Below are positions 25,056 to 34,439 of a stretch of DNA of 64,000 nucleotides, in pieces (within the stretch, counting starts at the first letter, position 1; each line of letters starts with the position of its first letter). Origin of the DNA: Rhizobiaceae bacterium (lineage in GTDB: Bacteria > Pseudomonadota > Alphaproteobacteria > Rhizobiales > Rhizobiaceae); contig JANQMU010000011.1 of assembly GCA_028279875.1 (NCBI GenBank), positions 119,851-183,850 of the forward strand, read 5' to 3'. The notes below the pieces were generated by a model. The model did not search any database and had not been told where the DNA came from. It saw nothing but the letters and a program-made list of their open reading frames with translations. The position numbers and the translations under genes are program-made.

Positions 25056-26708
25056 TCACAGCAGTTTGAGATATTCCAGCAGGGACCGCTTGTCCGCCTG
25101 CGGCAACGCCGCGCCGTGATGGTGCCCGCCATTGGTCTGTCCGGGTTTTGACGTGTCGAACAGAACCGGTTCGGAAAACGGTACGTAGCCGTCGGGAAAG
25201 GCGCCGTCGGGTTTCAGTCGCAGTCCGACAGTCTCAAAATCCAGGGCGTGGCCTCCCACGAGAAATTCCTTCGGGCGCGATGCGGGGTTCAGGAGGTGAT
25301 GGAGTGTCGGGACCGATCCGTTGTGCAGAAACGGCGCGGAAGCCCACAGGCCGGTCAGCGGCGGTGCCGCATAGACCCCGCTCGGCCGTACGGCAATCTC
25401 GGCTGCATAAACGGTTTCGCCGATCATGTCGGCAAGACCCGGTGTGAAGGTGTCGGCGCGCATCCGGTCCGTGCCGACGTCGCCCCGCCAATTGGGATAG
25501 CTGGCAAGCACGGGTCGTCCGTCCCGCCACTCGTAGGAGCCATGACAGGCCGCGCATTCACGATCAAAGACCTTGCCGCCTTCCTCGGCCGCCCGGCGAT
25601 CGATCGCGCCCGGAAAAGCCATTGGACGATAGGCGTTGGAGAGGAAGGCGAAAATGGCCCCGGCTTCCTCCAGATGCGAAATCGCCTCGTCGGGATGCAC
25701 ACCCATGCTCGGCACGGTGAAGAAGGTGGTTATCCTGGCCAGCGCGTCGAGATGGTCCACCGTCAGATCCGCCAATTGCGTCGGGTTTGCGGGCTCCGGC
25801 CCTGGGGGCGCATAGGCCCCGTCGGCAAGGAGGCGCGTTCTCCAGTGGCGGTATCCCAGGTCCGGTACGGAAACGATGCCATTATCGCCGGCTGGCCCGG
25901 CCAGCAACGGGACGCCAATCGCAAATTTCAGGGCTGCGACACCGTTCGTGCTGCCGGGGACACCGTTGGGAAACGGGAGCGGACGATCCGATGCAGCCAG
26001 TTCCGCAAGCCGTCGTTTCACAAGCGGCAGGACCATGAACCGCGTCGTCAATCGCTCCGGCCAGCCGCTATCGGGGTAAAGCCGGTTCACGGTCCCGACC
26101 AGCGCTTCGGGATCGTTCATCCCATGGCGCAGAGCCTCGAAGACGCCGCGTGTATAGGCCTCCAGATTGAGCGAGGTGTTCGGCATGCCAAGCCAGATCG
26201 CGTCGGGCGTGGGCGCGCCGGTGGCGTCGTAGGTGGTGCCGGCATGGCAGGCGGCGCATCCCAGATTGACAGCGCGGATTTTGGTGCCCCAGAGCGGGGC
26301 CAGATCCCCGTAGGTGAACCCTGGCGGCATGTCGTGATCCGGAGCTTCCACCCTCTCCGGTCTGTTGACCGGTTCTCCGTTCACCAGAAACCCGTACCGC
26401 GCAAGCACCTGGTGCAGGGTGTCCAGGTTTGCCGGCAGGTCCGGGTTGCGTGACTGTTCCTGCAGAACCAGTGCCGCCGAGGCCAGGCGCCAGGGCAGGG
26501 CGTGGGAGTCCAGCGCGGCCATGCTGATTCCACCGAACCCGGCGCCTTCGAACGCCGCTGCCCCGCGGCTGGAAGCCGGAGCGTCGGGGGTTGTCTCGGG
26601 TTCGGCGAGCGACGGTGTCTCATGCGTCGCGAAAACCCATGCCAGCGCGATGGCCGCCGAGAGCAGAAGAACGAACCCGATGACGGCGATAGTGGCCTTT
26701 TTTATCAT
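25056..26708 (-). CDS. Membrane-anchored di-haem cytochrome c (peroxidase/RoxA-like superfamily)
   Basis: A 550-aa protein with an N-terminal hydrophobic helix (residues ~5-27; signal anchor) and two c-type haem sites: CAACH at 151-155 and CAACH at 385-389. The two-haem layout with a long insert and the C-terminal TGLWASAPFLHNGSVPTLHHLL is typical of the di-haem peroxidase superfamily, including RoxA-like oxygenases. It should act in the periplasm. The frame opens earlier, but the ATG at 26708 gives a clean signal anchor. It stands alone on its strand and converges on the E1/GNAT operon, so a functional link is not shown. Confidence 0.75.
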   Translation of the reverse strand: MIKKATIAVIGFVLLLSAAIALAWVFATHETPSLAEPETTPDAPASSRGAAAFEGAGFGGISMAALDSHALPWRLASAALVLQEQSRNPDLPANLDTLHQVLARYGFLVNGEPVNRPERVEAPDHDMPPGFTYGDLAPLWGTKIRAVNLGCAACHAGTTYDATGAPTPDAIWLGMPNTSLNLEAYTRGVFEALRHGMNDPEALVGTVNRLYPDSGWPERLTTRFMVLPLVKRRLAELAASDRPLPFPNGVPGSTNGVAALKFAIGVPLLAGPAGDNGIVSVPDLGYRHWRTRLLADGAYAPPGPEPANPTQLADLTVDHLDALARITTFFTVPSMGVHPDEAISHLEEAGAIFAFLSNAYRPMAFPGAIDRRAAEEGGKVFDRECAACHGSYEWRDGRPVLASYPNWRGDVGTDRMRADTFTPGLADMIGETVYAAEIAVRPSGVYAAPPLTGLWASAPFLHNGSVPTLHHLLNPASRPKEFLVGGHALDFETVGLRLKPDGAFPDGYVPFSEPVLFDTSKPGQTNGGHHHGAALPQADKRSLLEYLKLL

Positions 26709-26890
26709 TGCTTCGGTGCATCCTTCCGGGAGACATCGGCCTCCGCCGCATAACCCATCGGGTGAACTCGGCACGGCATATTATCGCTCACCGGGGTGTA
26801 TCGCCTATAGCGCGACTTTCATAGCATGATCGCCTCGCGCTCCGGAGCACCGCCGCCGGCAAATCCGCCAGTGATAGCCTTTGCCTGCGC

Positions 26891-27700
26891 TCAGTCGCGA
26901 TCATCCGGTGCATGACGCCGCACGAGGTCGAGAAAATGCGCCTGCTCGCCGCCGCCATGCACCTCCAGGGCCGTGCCGGTGACGAAACCCGCCATCGGGC
27001 TGGCGAGCAGCAACACGGCGTCGGCGATATCGGCGCCGCGGACCATGCGTTTCATGGGCGTGGCCCGGGCGATCGCCTCCATGGCCTCGCGGGAGCCATA
27101 GGTCGCCAGGGCGTCTTCTGTTTCGACCAGTCCGGCGATGATCGCATTCACCCGGATCGCCGGCCCCCATTCCTGGGCGAGGCTCCTGGTCAGGTTGATC
27201 AGGCCGGCCTTGGCGGCGCCATAGACGGCTGTGCCGGGGGAAGGGCGGGTGCCGGAAACGCTGGCAATGTTGATGATTGCGCCGCCGCTCTCCTGCGCCG
27301 TCATGATGCCGTGGGCGGCTTGCGACAGGTGAATCGGTCCCAGCAGGTTGAGTTCGACGATCGCCTGGGAAAGGCGCGGCGAGGCGGTGGCCAGATCGCA
27401 GGCGGGCGAACCGCCGGCATTGTTGACCAGCAGGTCGAGCCGGCCGTGCCGCTTCACGATGTCGGAAATGAGCGCCGCGCATTCATCCGGGTTACGGACA
27501 TTGCAAGCCAGGAAATCGGCGTGGCGGCCGCCGCTTTCCGGCAAATGTTCCGGCTGGTTGCGGCCGCAGACGATAACGGTTGCGTCGGCGCCGAGCAGTC
27601 GACCGGCGATGGCCCGTCCGATGCCGCGCGTCCCGCCCGTGACCAAGGCGACGCTGCCCTTAAGAGAGACTGCCGATGCGTCAGCTTTGCCGCCTGCCAT
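26891..27700 (-). CDS. Short-chain dehydrogenase/reductase
   Basis: A 269-aa SDR with TGGTRGIGRA (cofactor), LVNNAGGS, NIASVSG (catalytic Ser) and VYGAAKAGLINL (Tyr and Lys). It ends GTALEVHGGGEQAHFLDL. The ATG at 27700 follows AGGGAACAGG; two earlier in-frame starts exist. It is divergent from the acyl-CoA synthetase (134 bp apart) and may take part with it in breakdown of a carboxylic acid through its CoA ester, for example as a 3-hydroxyacyl dehydrogenase. The pairing is inference. Confidence 0.82.
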   Translation of the reverse strand: MAGGKADASAVSLKGSVALVTGGTRGIGRAIAGRLLGADATVIVCGRNQPEHLPESGGRHADFLACNVRNPDECAALISDIVKRHGRLDLLVNNAGGSPACDLATASPRLSQAIVELNLLGPIHLSQAAHGIMTAQESGGAIINIASVSGTRPSPGTAVYGAAKAGLINLTRSLAQEWGPAIRVNAIIAGLVETEDALATYGSREAMEAIARATPMKRMVRGADIADAVLLLASPMAGFVTGTALEVHGGGEQAHFLDLVRRHAPDDRD

Positions 27701-27834
27701 GTGCCTGTTCCCTGTCATGCCGGCCCGCCCTTGCCAATAGATCACCGGCCCGCCGCGGCCTTCGTCCTTTCGGACGATGCGTTTTGCCCTCCGGGGCCTT
27801 GAAATGGCCGGATAATTGCTCCCCTGGTCAGTCC

Positions 27835-29463
27835 ATGAACACGCCCCGTCCCGACAATCAGTTTACCACCATCCCCCGGATGGTCGAGCGGGCTGCCGAA
27901 GCCTTCGGCTCGGCGATCGCCGTCGAAGACGGTGAGACCCGTCTGTCCTTCCGTGACCTGGATGAGGCGCGCCGCGCAACGGCGAAAGCCCTGATCGCTG
28001 CCGGCGTGCAGAATGGCGACCGGATCATGATCTGGGCGCCCAACCACTGGAAATGGCTCGTGGCGGCGCTTGGCATCGTCAGCGTCGGCGCGGTCCTGAT
28101 CCCGGCGAGCACGCGGTTCAAGGGTGCCGAGATCGGCGATCTCATCCGGCGTGGTGATGCCACCATGCTGTTCTCGGCCGGCGAATTCCTGGGACGCTAC
28201 TATCCGGACCAGCTTGACGGACAGGCCCGTACTCTGCTGCGCGACATCGTCGTGTTCGACGGCACCCGCGACGGCGAGACATCGTGGGCGCGTTTCCAGT
28301 CGGCCGGGCGGACAGTCACGGACGAACAGCAGGCGGAGCGGCAGGCCGCCGTCGGTCCCGACGATCTGTGCGACCTGCTGTTTACCTCCGGGACGACGGG
28401 CTATCCCAAGGGCGTGCGATACGCGCACCGCCAGTGCCTGCGGGTCATCGACGCCTGGGCCACCCGCGTCGGGATCGTCCGCGGCGACCGGATGCTTGTC
28501 ATCCCGCCTTTCTTCCATGCCTTCGGCTACCGGTCCGGAGCCCTTGTCTCAGTGATGCGCGGCGCTGTGCTGATCCCGCACCAGACCTATGATCCGGAGG
28601 AGATTCTACGCCGGGTGGAGCGCGACGCCATATCGGTCATCGCCGGCCCGCCGGCGATATTCCACGGCATGCTGCAGCATCCCGATATGGCCGATTTCGA
28701 TCGTTCGAGCCTTCGTCTCGGCGTCACCGGCGGCGCCGTCGTGCCGTCGACCCTGATCCGTCGGATGCGGTCCGAGCTGGGTTTCCAGGGCGTCGTCAAT
28801 GGCTACGGCCTGACCGAATGCGGCGGCTACGGCACCATGTGCAGCGCTGATGACGACGACGAGACCATCGCCAACACCGCCGGCAGGCCGTTTCCGGACA
28901 CCGAAGTGCGCATCATGAACGAAGATGGCGTCTTGCTGGCCGATGGCGAGCGCGGCGAAGTGGTCGTGCGCGGCTATCTTGCAATGAAGGGCTATGACAA
29001 GGATCCGGAAGCAACAGCCAGGACCATCGACAAAGCCGGCTGGCTGCACACTGGCGATGTCGGCTATTTCGACACGGACGGCAATCTGCGCATCGAGGAC
29101 CGCCTGAAGGACATGTATATCTGCGGCGGGTTCAACTGCTATCCGGCGGAGATCGAGCGCCTGATGAGCGCCCATCCGGCGGTCGGCCAGATCGCGGTGA
29201 TCGGCGTGCCGGACGCGCGCATGGGCGAGGTCGGCAAGGCCTTTGTCGTGCTGCGTCCCGGCGCAAGCGCGACGGCCGATGAGCTGATCGACTGGGCCCG
29301 GTCCAACATCGCCAATTTCAAGGTGCCGCGCAGCATCGAATTCCGCGATGCGCTGCCCACCAGCCCGCAGGGCAAGGTCCTGAAGACGGCGCTGCGGGAG
29401 GCGGCCGCATTTTCTAGTTCAGCTTACGGGATCTCGGAAAGGTTTCCACGACAGCCTGACTGA
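27835..29463 (+). CDS. Acyl-CoA synthetase (FadD3-like, AMP-forming)
   Basis: A 542-aa ANL-superfamily enzyme that activates a carboxylic acid with ATP and CoA. The P-loop-like motif LFTSGTTGYPKGV, the A5-type NGYGLTECGG, the hinge EDRLKDMYICGGFNCYPAEIE and the catalytic lysine in SPQGKVLKTAL are present. The start chosen lies after the divergent promoter; the frame opens upstream at 27676. Family members usually end close to KTAL(R)E; here about 20 extra residues are read from sequence that also forms the 3' end of the opposing sulfatase gene. The overlap of 50 bp suggests the original stop codon was lost when the sulfatase module was joined. Confidence 0.87.
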   Translation: MNTPRPDNQFTTIPRMVERAAEAFGSAIAVEDGETRLSFRDLDEARRATAKALIAAGVQNGDRIMIWAPNHWKWLVAALGIVSVGAVLIPASTRFKGAEIGDLIRRGDATMLFSAGEFLGRYYPDQLDGQARTLLRDIVVFDGTRDGETSWARFQSAGRTVTDEQQAERQAAVGPDDLCDLLFTSGTTGYPKGVRYAHRQCLRVIDAWATRVGIVRGDRMLVIPPFFHAFGYRSGALVSVMRGAVLIPHQTYDPEEILRRVERDAISVIAGPPAIFHGMLQHPDMADFDRSSLRLGVTGGAVVPSTLIRRMRSELGFQGVVNGYGLTECGGYGTMCSADDDDETIANTAGRPFPDTEVRIMNEDGVLLADGERGEVVVRGYLAMKGYDKDPEATARTIDKAGWLHTGDVGYFDTDGNLRIEDRLKDMYICGGFNCYPAEIERLMSAHPAVGQIAVIGVPDARMGEVGKAFVVLRPGASATADELIDWARSNIANFKVPRSIEFRDALPTSPQGKVLKTALREAAAFSSSAYGISERFPRQPD

Positions 29464-30928
29464 GCAACCGACCATGTTCTTCATATGCGTCCTCGTGCGT
29501 AACAAAATTTGCCGGTGGAAACGCGTGCTCCTGGTCCCAATTGTCGGCAGTATCCTGCATTCGTTTCAAAACCCATCGATCCAGATCGCGCAATACATCC
29601 GCATAAGCCGCATCGCAAACCAGATTGTTTTCTTCATCAGGATCTGCCAGCAAATCGAACAGCCATTTGGGGCCGTTCTTATCGCGGACGTACAGCCACT
29701 CCTTGCTACGGCAGCCTCTCAAGGCGCGCCGGTGAATATCCCCTTCAGTTCCCCTCGACTGCAGCATGAGTTGATAAAAAACTTTCTCGTGTCCCTTGTC
29801 CGCTTCTCCGGAAAGAGCGGTCAACAGGCTCCTTCCCATTACATCGTGCGGCGTTTGTACGCCCGCCACCTCCAGCAAGGTAGGCATTGCATCAATCGAA
29901 AGGTCGACCAAAGCTTCTGAAACTGAGTTGGCAGCTATCTTGCCCGGCCAACGGGCAATGACCGGGACATGCATCGCGCCGCGATAAGCGACACGCTTGG
30001 CGCCGCAGTAGTAACCGTGCTGACCGAGCATGTCGCCATGGTCACTGAACACCAAAACGAAGGTGTTTTCGTAGAGCCCGCTGGCATCCAGCCAGTCCAG
30101 AATCCGCCCGACATTCCAGTCGACATTGGCGATCATGCCGTAGTACTCGGCAATGAATTGACGGATTTCGTCCTCAGTCTCGGGCTCGCCGGGAGGGACA
30201 TCGCGATAGTCGATATGGCTGAAATCGGCATTCGCGGGATCGCCGCCGAAGTCGCGTTGCAATACTTCCAACTGAACTTTGCGTTGAAGCTCCGGATTTG
30301 GGACGCCCTTCGGCAGCGGGACTTCTTCAGGCCGGTAGAGGTATTTCCAATGGTCGGGGATCCGCATTGGGTGATGGGGCGGGCCAAAACAGAGATAGGC
30401 GAAGAACGGGCGGTCGTCACCCGTATTCGCCCGGTCCATGAAATCGATAACCTGATCGGTCTGATAGTCGGGCTCATGACGGGGACAATGATAGGGCTGC
30501 GGGTCGTCATAGAAATAGATCGAGCGGTCATATTCGTGTCCGCGATTGAAGCCCACGAAAGTCTCAAAGCCGCATCTGTCCGGCCCTGGCGGCACAAAAC
30601 CGGGCTTGGGACCGCCATAGAGGTGCCACTTGCCGATGTAGCCGGTATGGTATCCTGCCTCGGCCAAATGATGCGGCAGGAATTTCTGGTCTGTAGCGAT
30701 TGGAAAGTGGTTCGCGTGCACCCCTGCCGCGTGTGCATATTTACCGGTCAGGAAGGAGCCTCGAAATGGTGTGCACAAAGGGGTCGAGACATAGGCTTCG
30801 GAAAAACGGGTTCCCTCCAGCGCCAGCCTGTCGATGTTCGGCGTTCGAATGACGGGATTGCCAGTGCATCCCAACGCGTCCTCGCGCAACTGATCCAGAT
30901 AAATACAGATAATATTGGGTTTGTTCAT
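29414..30928 (-). CDS. S1-family sulfatase (first)
   Basis: A 504-aa type I sulfatase. The formylglycine motif C-T-P-F-R is at residues 52-56 (STPLCTPFRGSFLTGKY), preceded by the metal-binding Asp in YLDQLRED. VFSDHGDMLGQHG supplies the distal Asp-His metal ligands. No signal peptide is present, so it works in the cytosol after substrate uptake, which also means its cysteine is modified by the cytosolic enzyme encoded at 36695. The start codon overlaps the stop of the second sulfatase by 4 bp. Substrate unknown; the length resembles choline sulfatases and other ~500-aa bacterial sulfatases. Confidence 0.88.
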   Translation of the reverse strand: MNKPNIICIYLDQLREDALGCTGNPVIRTPNIDRLALEGTRFSEAYVSTPLCTPFRGSFLTGKYAHAAGVHANHFPIATDQKFLPHHLAEAGYHTGYIGKWHLYGGPKPGFVPPGPDRCGFETFVGFNRGHEYDRSIYFYDDPQPYHCPRHEPDYQTDQVIDFMDRANTGDDRPFFAYLCFGPPHHPMRIPDHWKYLYRPEEVPLPKGVPNPELQRKVQLEVLQRDFGGDPANADFSHIDYRDVPPGEPETEDEIRQFIAEYYGMIANVDWNVGRILDWLDASGLYENTFVLVFSDHGDMLGQHGYYCGAKRVAYRGAMHVPVIARWPGKIAANSVSEALVDLSIDAMPTLLEVAGVQTPHDVMGRSLLTALSGEADKGHEKVFYQLMLQSRGTEGDIHRRALRGCRSKEWLYVRDKNGPKWLFDLLADPDEENNLVCDAAYADVLRDLDRWVLKRMQDTADNWDQEHAFPPANFVTHEDAYEEHGRLLSQAVVETFPRSRKLN

Positions 30929-32421
30929 GGTTCCACAATCGCGCGTGGCAAGACTACCTTGTCGAGGTAGGTGGTGATATCGCCGACATCCTGCATGTCT
31001 GGATAAGGGAACTTCGCCTCCAGCCCCCAGTTGTCGTCAGTTTCCGCCATATGCCGGGCAAGCTGGTCGTCAAACGTCTTCATGACGTCTTCATACTCCG
31101 CGGATTCGGCGAGATTGTTCAATTCACCAGGGTCGGCACGGAGGTCGAAAAGATACTTCCGTCGCTCAGGCTTGCGGCAATACATCCAGTCCTTGGTGCG
31201 AATCCCTCTTTCCGGAATCCGCATGTAATCGGCTGGCTCTCCTCCGCCGCTTTGCGACAGAAATTCGTAATAGACTGCATCTCGAAGCATCTCGCTCCTG
31301 CCGTCAAAAACGGGCAATTGGTCGATGCCTTGCACGCCTTCCGGGATGGGTAGTTCGCAGAGCGATAAAAGCGTTGGCATTGTATCGATCGAGACGTCGT
31401 AAATAGCATCGATCTTCCGGCCCTTGGCGAACCGCTTTGGATACCGCACCAGGAAGGGCACCTGCATGGATTCGCGGTACGGCAAACGTTTGATCCCGCA
31501 GAAATGGCCCTTCTGCCCAAGCATGTCGCCATGGTCGCTCAGGAAGATCAACACTGTGTCGTCGGCCAATTGAGCCTGGTCGAGCCAATCCATAATTCGA
31601 CCGACATTTTCGTCCAGGTTGGACACCAACGCGTAATACCCGGCAATGAAGTCGCGCAGTTCACTTTCCGATTCCGTTTCCCACACACCCTTGTTGCCGT
31701 TATTTGCCCGGCTCCAGTTCAGGCCGTGTTCGTCTCCATCTTGATCGATATCGAGGGTCCACCGTTGTACCCGGGCCTGCAGCTCCGGGTCAGGCGTGCC
31801 TTCGGGAAGTGTAATCTTCGCCGGATCGTACAAACGGCGCCAACGGTCCGGCATCTCGTTTGGAAAATGCGGTGTTCCAATGCAGATCATTGCAAAGAAA
31901 GGATTTTCTGCTGTACGGCAAACTTCCATAAACTCGATCAGATGATCGGTTTGGTAGTCGGGCTCGAACCGGGGGCAGTGATAAGGCTGCGGCGTATCTT
32001 TGTAGTAGACACTTTGAAGATAGCGGTGACCGCGGTTGAAGCCGATGAAATGATCGAAGCCGCACCGCTTTTCTCCTGGTGGCACAAAGCCCGGCTTGTG
32101 GCTGCCTCCAAGATGCCATTTGCCAAAATAGCCGGTGCGATATCCTGCATCCTTGAACGCCTGAGCGAGAAACTTCTGATCCGTGTCGATTTGCAGGTTG
32201 TTTCCGTAGACACCGTGGCTGTGAGAATACTTGCCGGTGAGGAGCGATCCGCGAAAGGGAGAACATAGCGGCGTGGAAACATATGCCTCTGTAAAGTGCA
32301 GCCCCTGGCTCGCAAGTTTATCCAGGTTGGGCGTTTTGACGTCCGGATTGCCGGCGCAACCCAAAGCGTCAGCCCTCATTTGATCCACATAAACGCACAG
32401 GACATTTGGCCGTATGTTCAT
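30925..32421 (-). CDS. S1-family sulfatase (second, paralogous)
   Basis: A 498-aa sulfatase with the motif C-S-P-F-R (STPLCSPFRGSLLTGKY, Cys53), YVDQMRAD near the N-terminus and FLSDHGDMLGQKG distally. It is clearly related to its neighbour throughout, so the pair arose by duplication. The frame opens at 32466, but the ATG at 32421 follows AGGGA and overlaps the TctA stop by 4 bp, as expected for a coupled operon. No signal peptide. The two paralogues may act on different sulfate positions of one imported substrate. Confidence 0.88.
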   Translation of the reverse strand: MNIRPNVLCVYVDQMRADALGCAGNPDVKTPNLDKLASQGLHFTEAYVSTPLCSPFRGSLLTGKYSHSHGVYGNNLQIDTDQKFLAQAFKDAGYRTGYFGKWHLGGSHKPGFVPPGEKRCGFDHFIGFNRGHRYLQSVYYKDTPQPYHCPRFEPDYQTDHLIEFMEVCRTAENPFFAMICIGTPHFPNEMPDRWRRLYDPAKITLPEGTPDPELQARVQRWTLDIDQDGDEHGLNWSRANNGNKGVWETESESELRDFIAGYYALVSNLDENVGRIMDWLDQAQLADDTVLIFLSDHGDMLGQKGHFCGIKRLPYRESMQVPFLVRYPKRFAKGRKIDAIYDVSIDTMPTLLSLCELPIPEGVQGIDQLPVFDGRSEMLRDAVYYEFLSQSGGGEPADYMRIPERGIRTKDWMYCRKPERRKYLFDLRADPGELNNLAESAEYEDVMKTFDDQLARHMAETDDNWGLEAKFPYPDMQDVGDITTYLDKVVLPRAIVEP

Positions 32422-33917
32422 TCCCTGGAACCTTTCTTGAAAATACGCTTTGTGATCGGCTCCCAAAGGATGGAAGCAATCAAAATGCCGTAGATCGTTA
32501 GCGCGATTGGAGTGGTAAAGATTTCGATGACATTGCCGCGAGTGACAACGAACGACTGGCGTAAAGCTGTTTCCAGAATTTCACCCAGGACAAAGCCGAT
32601 CGCGAGCGGCGCAATCGGGAATTCGAGTTTTCTGAGGGTGTAGCCGAAAATCCCGGCCATGATCAGCACCTGGATACCGAACAGGCTGCCTGTCACGCTG
32701 TATGTTCCCAGAAAACACAGGATCAGTACCGCCGGGATCACGATCTGTGTCGGAATCGATACGATCATCGCGGCGAAGCGAATGGTGACCAGTCCGATAA
32801 AGATCATCAAAATGTTGATCAAAAACAGGCTCAGGAAGATCGAGTACATGAGATCAGGGCGATCGGAGAAAAGCTTTGGCCCGGGCACCAGTCCCTGGAT
32901 CAGGAACGCGCCCAGCAATACCGCAGCCGCCGGGCTGCCCGGCACTCCGAGCGTCAAGGTCGGAACCAGCGCCCCGCCTATGGTTGCATTGTTGGCGGTT
33001 TCCGGCGCCACAATGCCTTCGGGTATGCCGGTTCCGAACTTCTCGGGCGTTTTGGAACGCCGTTTGGCCTCGGAGTAGCTGAAGAAAGCACCAACAGCGG
33101 CACCTTCGCCGGGGATCACACCAATGATTGTACCGATAATGGAAGAGCGCATAATCAGCCCCTTCAACCGGTTCAGTACCGGGAATGAAGGTAGCCGTGC
33201 GCGAAGACTTTCAGCATCGAAATTGGCGGCCCGAATATTGTGCTCGGCCTGGATGAACATCTCGGATACGGCAAACACACCGAGCAGGAACGCCACGAAT
33301 GGCATCCCTTCGTAGAGGGAGTAGCTCCCGAAAAGATAGCGTGGTGTCCCGTTGACTGGATCAATGCCCCATGTGGTCAGGAACAGCCCGATTGCCGCAG
33401 CGATCATGCCCTTGACCCAGTCTTCTCCCGCCACTCGAACCACGACAAGCAATCCGAAGATGGAAATCGCGAGATATTCGCGAGGACCGAACTGCACAGC
33501 GATGCTTGCAAGTAGCGGTGCCAGGATCGCAAGCGCAATCGCACTAAACAATCCACCGATCATCGATGATGTGAGCGACAGGCCCAAAGCTTCGCCGCCC
33601 CGGCCAGCCTTGAACATCTTGTGGCCGTCCAGAACCGTAGCCATGGCGGATCCGGTACCCGGAATGCCCAGCGCAATGGCTGATATGGAACCTCCGTAGG
33701 TCGCGGAAGAATAGATAGCGAGAAGCAGGATCAGCGACGGGACCGCATCCATGTAGAATGTAAAGGGTAGTGCGATTGCAATTGCAATCGGCGGGCCAAG
33801 CCCCGGCAGAATGCCGATAACGAGACCCAAAACAATGCCAACGACCAGAAGCAGGATACTGACTGGATCAAAAAGGCTCGCGAAGCCTACCGAGAGTGCG
33901 GTGAAATCTCCAAACAT
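32418..33917 (-). CDS. tctA: Tripartite tricarboxylate transporter large membrane subunit TctA
   Basis: A 499-aa inner-membrane protein of the TctA family with around eleven helices. GILPGLGPPIAIAIALPFTF and the later IGVIPGEGAAVGAFFSY are the family's paired glycine-proline motifs. It forms the channel of a secondary importer with TctB and the TctC binding protein. The start at 33917 has a TAGGGAT ribosome site; the longer frame to 34034 lies inside tctB. It overlaps the second sulfatase by 4 bp, so uptake and desulfation are one unit. Confidence 0.9.
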   Translation of the reverse strand: MFGDFTALSVGFASLFDPVSILLLVVGIVLGLVIGILPGLGPPIAIAIALPFTFYMDAVPSLILLLAIYSSATYGGSISAIALGIPGTGSAMATVLDGHKMFKAGRGGEALGLSLTSSMIGGLFSAIALAILAPLLASIAVQFGPREYLAISIFGLLVVVRVAGEDWVKGMIAAAIGLFLTTWGIDPVNGTPRYLFGSYSLYEGMPFVAFLLGVFAVSEMFIQAEHNIRAANFDAESLRARLPSFPVLNRLKGLIMRSSIIGTIIGVIPGEGAAVGAFFSYSEAKRRSKTPEKFGTGIPEGIVAPETANNATIGGALVPTLTLGVPGSPAAAVLLGAFLIQGLVPGPKLFSDRPDLMYSIFLSLFLINILMIFIGLVTIRFAAMIVSIPTQIVIPAVLILCFLGTYSVTGSLFGIQVLIMAGIFGYTLRKLEFPIAPLAIGFVLGEILETALRQSFVVTRGNVIEIFTTPIALTIYGILIASILWEPITKRIFKKGSRE

Positions 33918-33925
33918 GCCGATCC

Positions 33926-34366
33926 CTACAACTGCACGCCAAGACCGACTTCGAAAACAAGACCGGCCATAGGACCGAAGACAATGGCAATGGCGTAGAT
34001 CCACCAGCTGCGCACAGCAAGGAGAATGGCGCAAGCAAGGCCAAATCCAGCGGACATGGCCAAAAAGCCCAAGTGCTCCCAGGCAATGAGCGCAACGGGG
34101 AGCAAAGCCAACAACCCGATGACGCGGACTGCTGCAAATCCGTCTTCAAACAACCTGGACTCCTGCGTCTCAAAAAGACCGCGGACAACCAGGAGCACGC
34201 TGCCCAATACAACGATCAGCATCATGAAAATCGGAAATACGTTGGAATCGGGCATCGTCGACCCGACGCTTGCCGCCGTGTCAAAGCCGGCGGCGATCCA
34301 GATCATGGCTATTGCTGTCGCAAGCAGCAGAACGGCAAAGACAATATTGGCATGTCGCATTGTCAT
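33926..34366 (-). CDS. tctB: Tripartite tricarboxylate transporter small membrane subunit TctB
   Basis: A 146-aa protein with four hydrophobic helices, the standard TctB layout (for example HANIVFAVLLLATAIAMIWI at the N-terminus and AIAIVFGPMAGLVFEVGLG at the end). The start is uncertain; ATGs at 34366 and 34360 are equivalent, while the open frame reaches 34579 into tctC. It is 8 bp upstream of tctA. Confidence 0.82.
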   Translation of the reverse strand: MTMRHANIVFAVLLLATAIAMIWIAAGFDTAASVGSTMPDSNVFPIFMMLIVVLGSVLLVVRGLFETQESRLFEDGFAAVRVIGLLALLPVALIAWEHLGFLAMSAGFGLACAILLAVRSWWIYAIAIVFGPMAGLVFEVGLGVQL

Positions 34367-34439
34367 TTTGGTTTGTCGAACGCTTGTTTGGAGAATGAAT
34401 GCGGGGTGCGCCATGTCAATTCGCACCCCGCGGGAGGCA

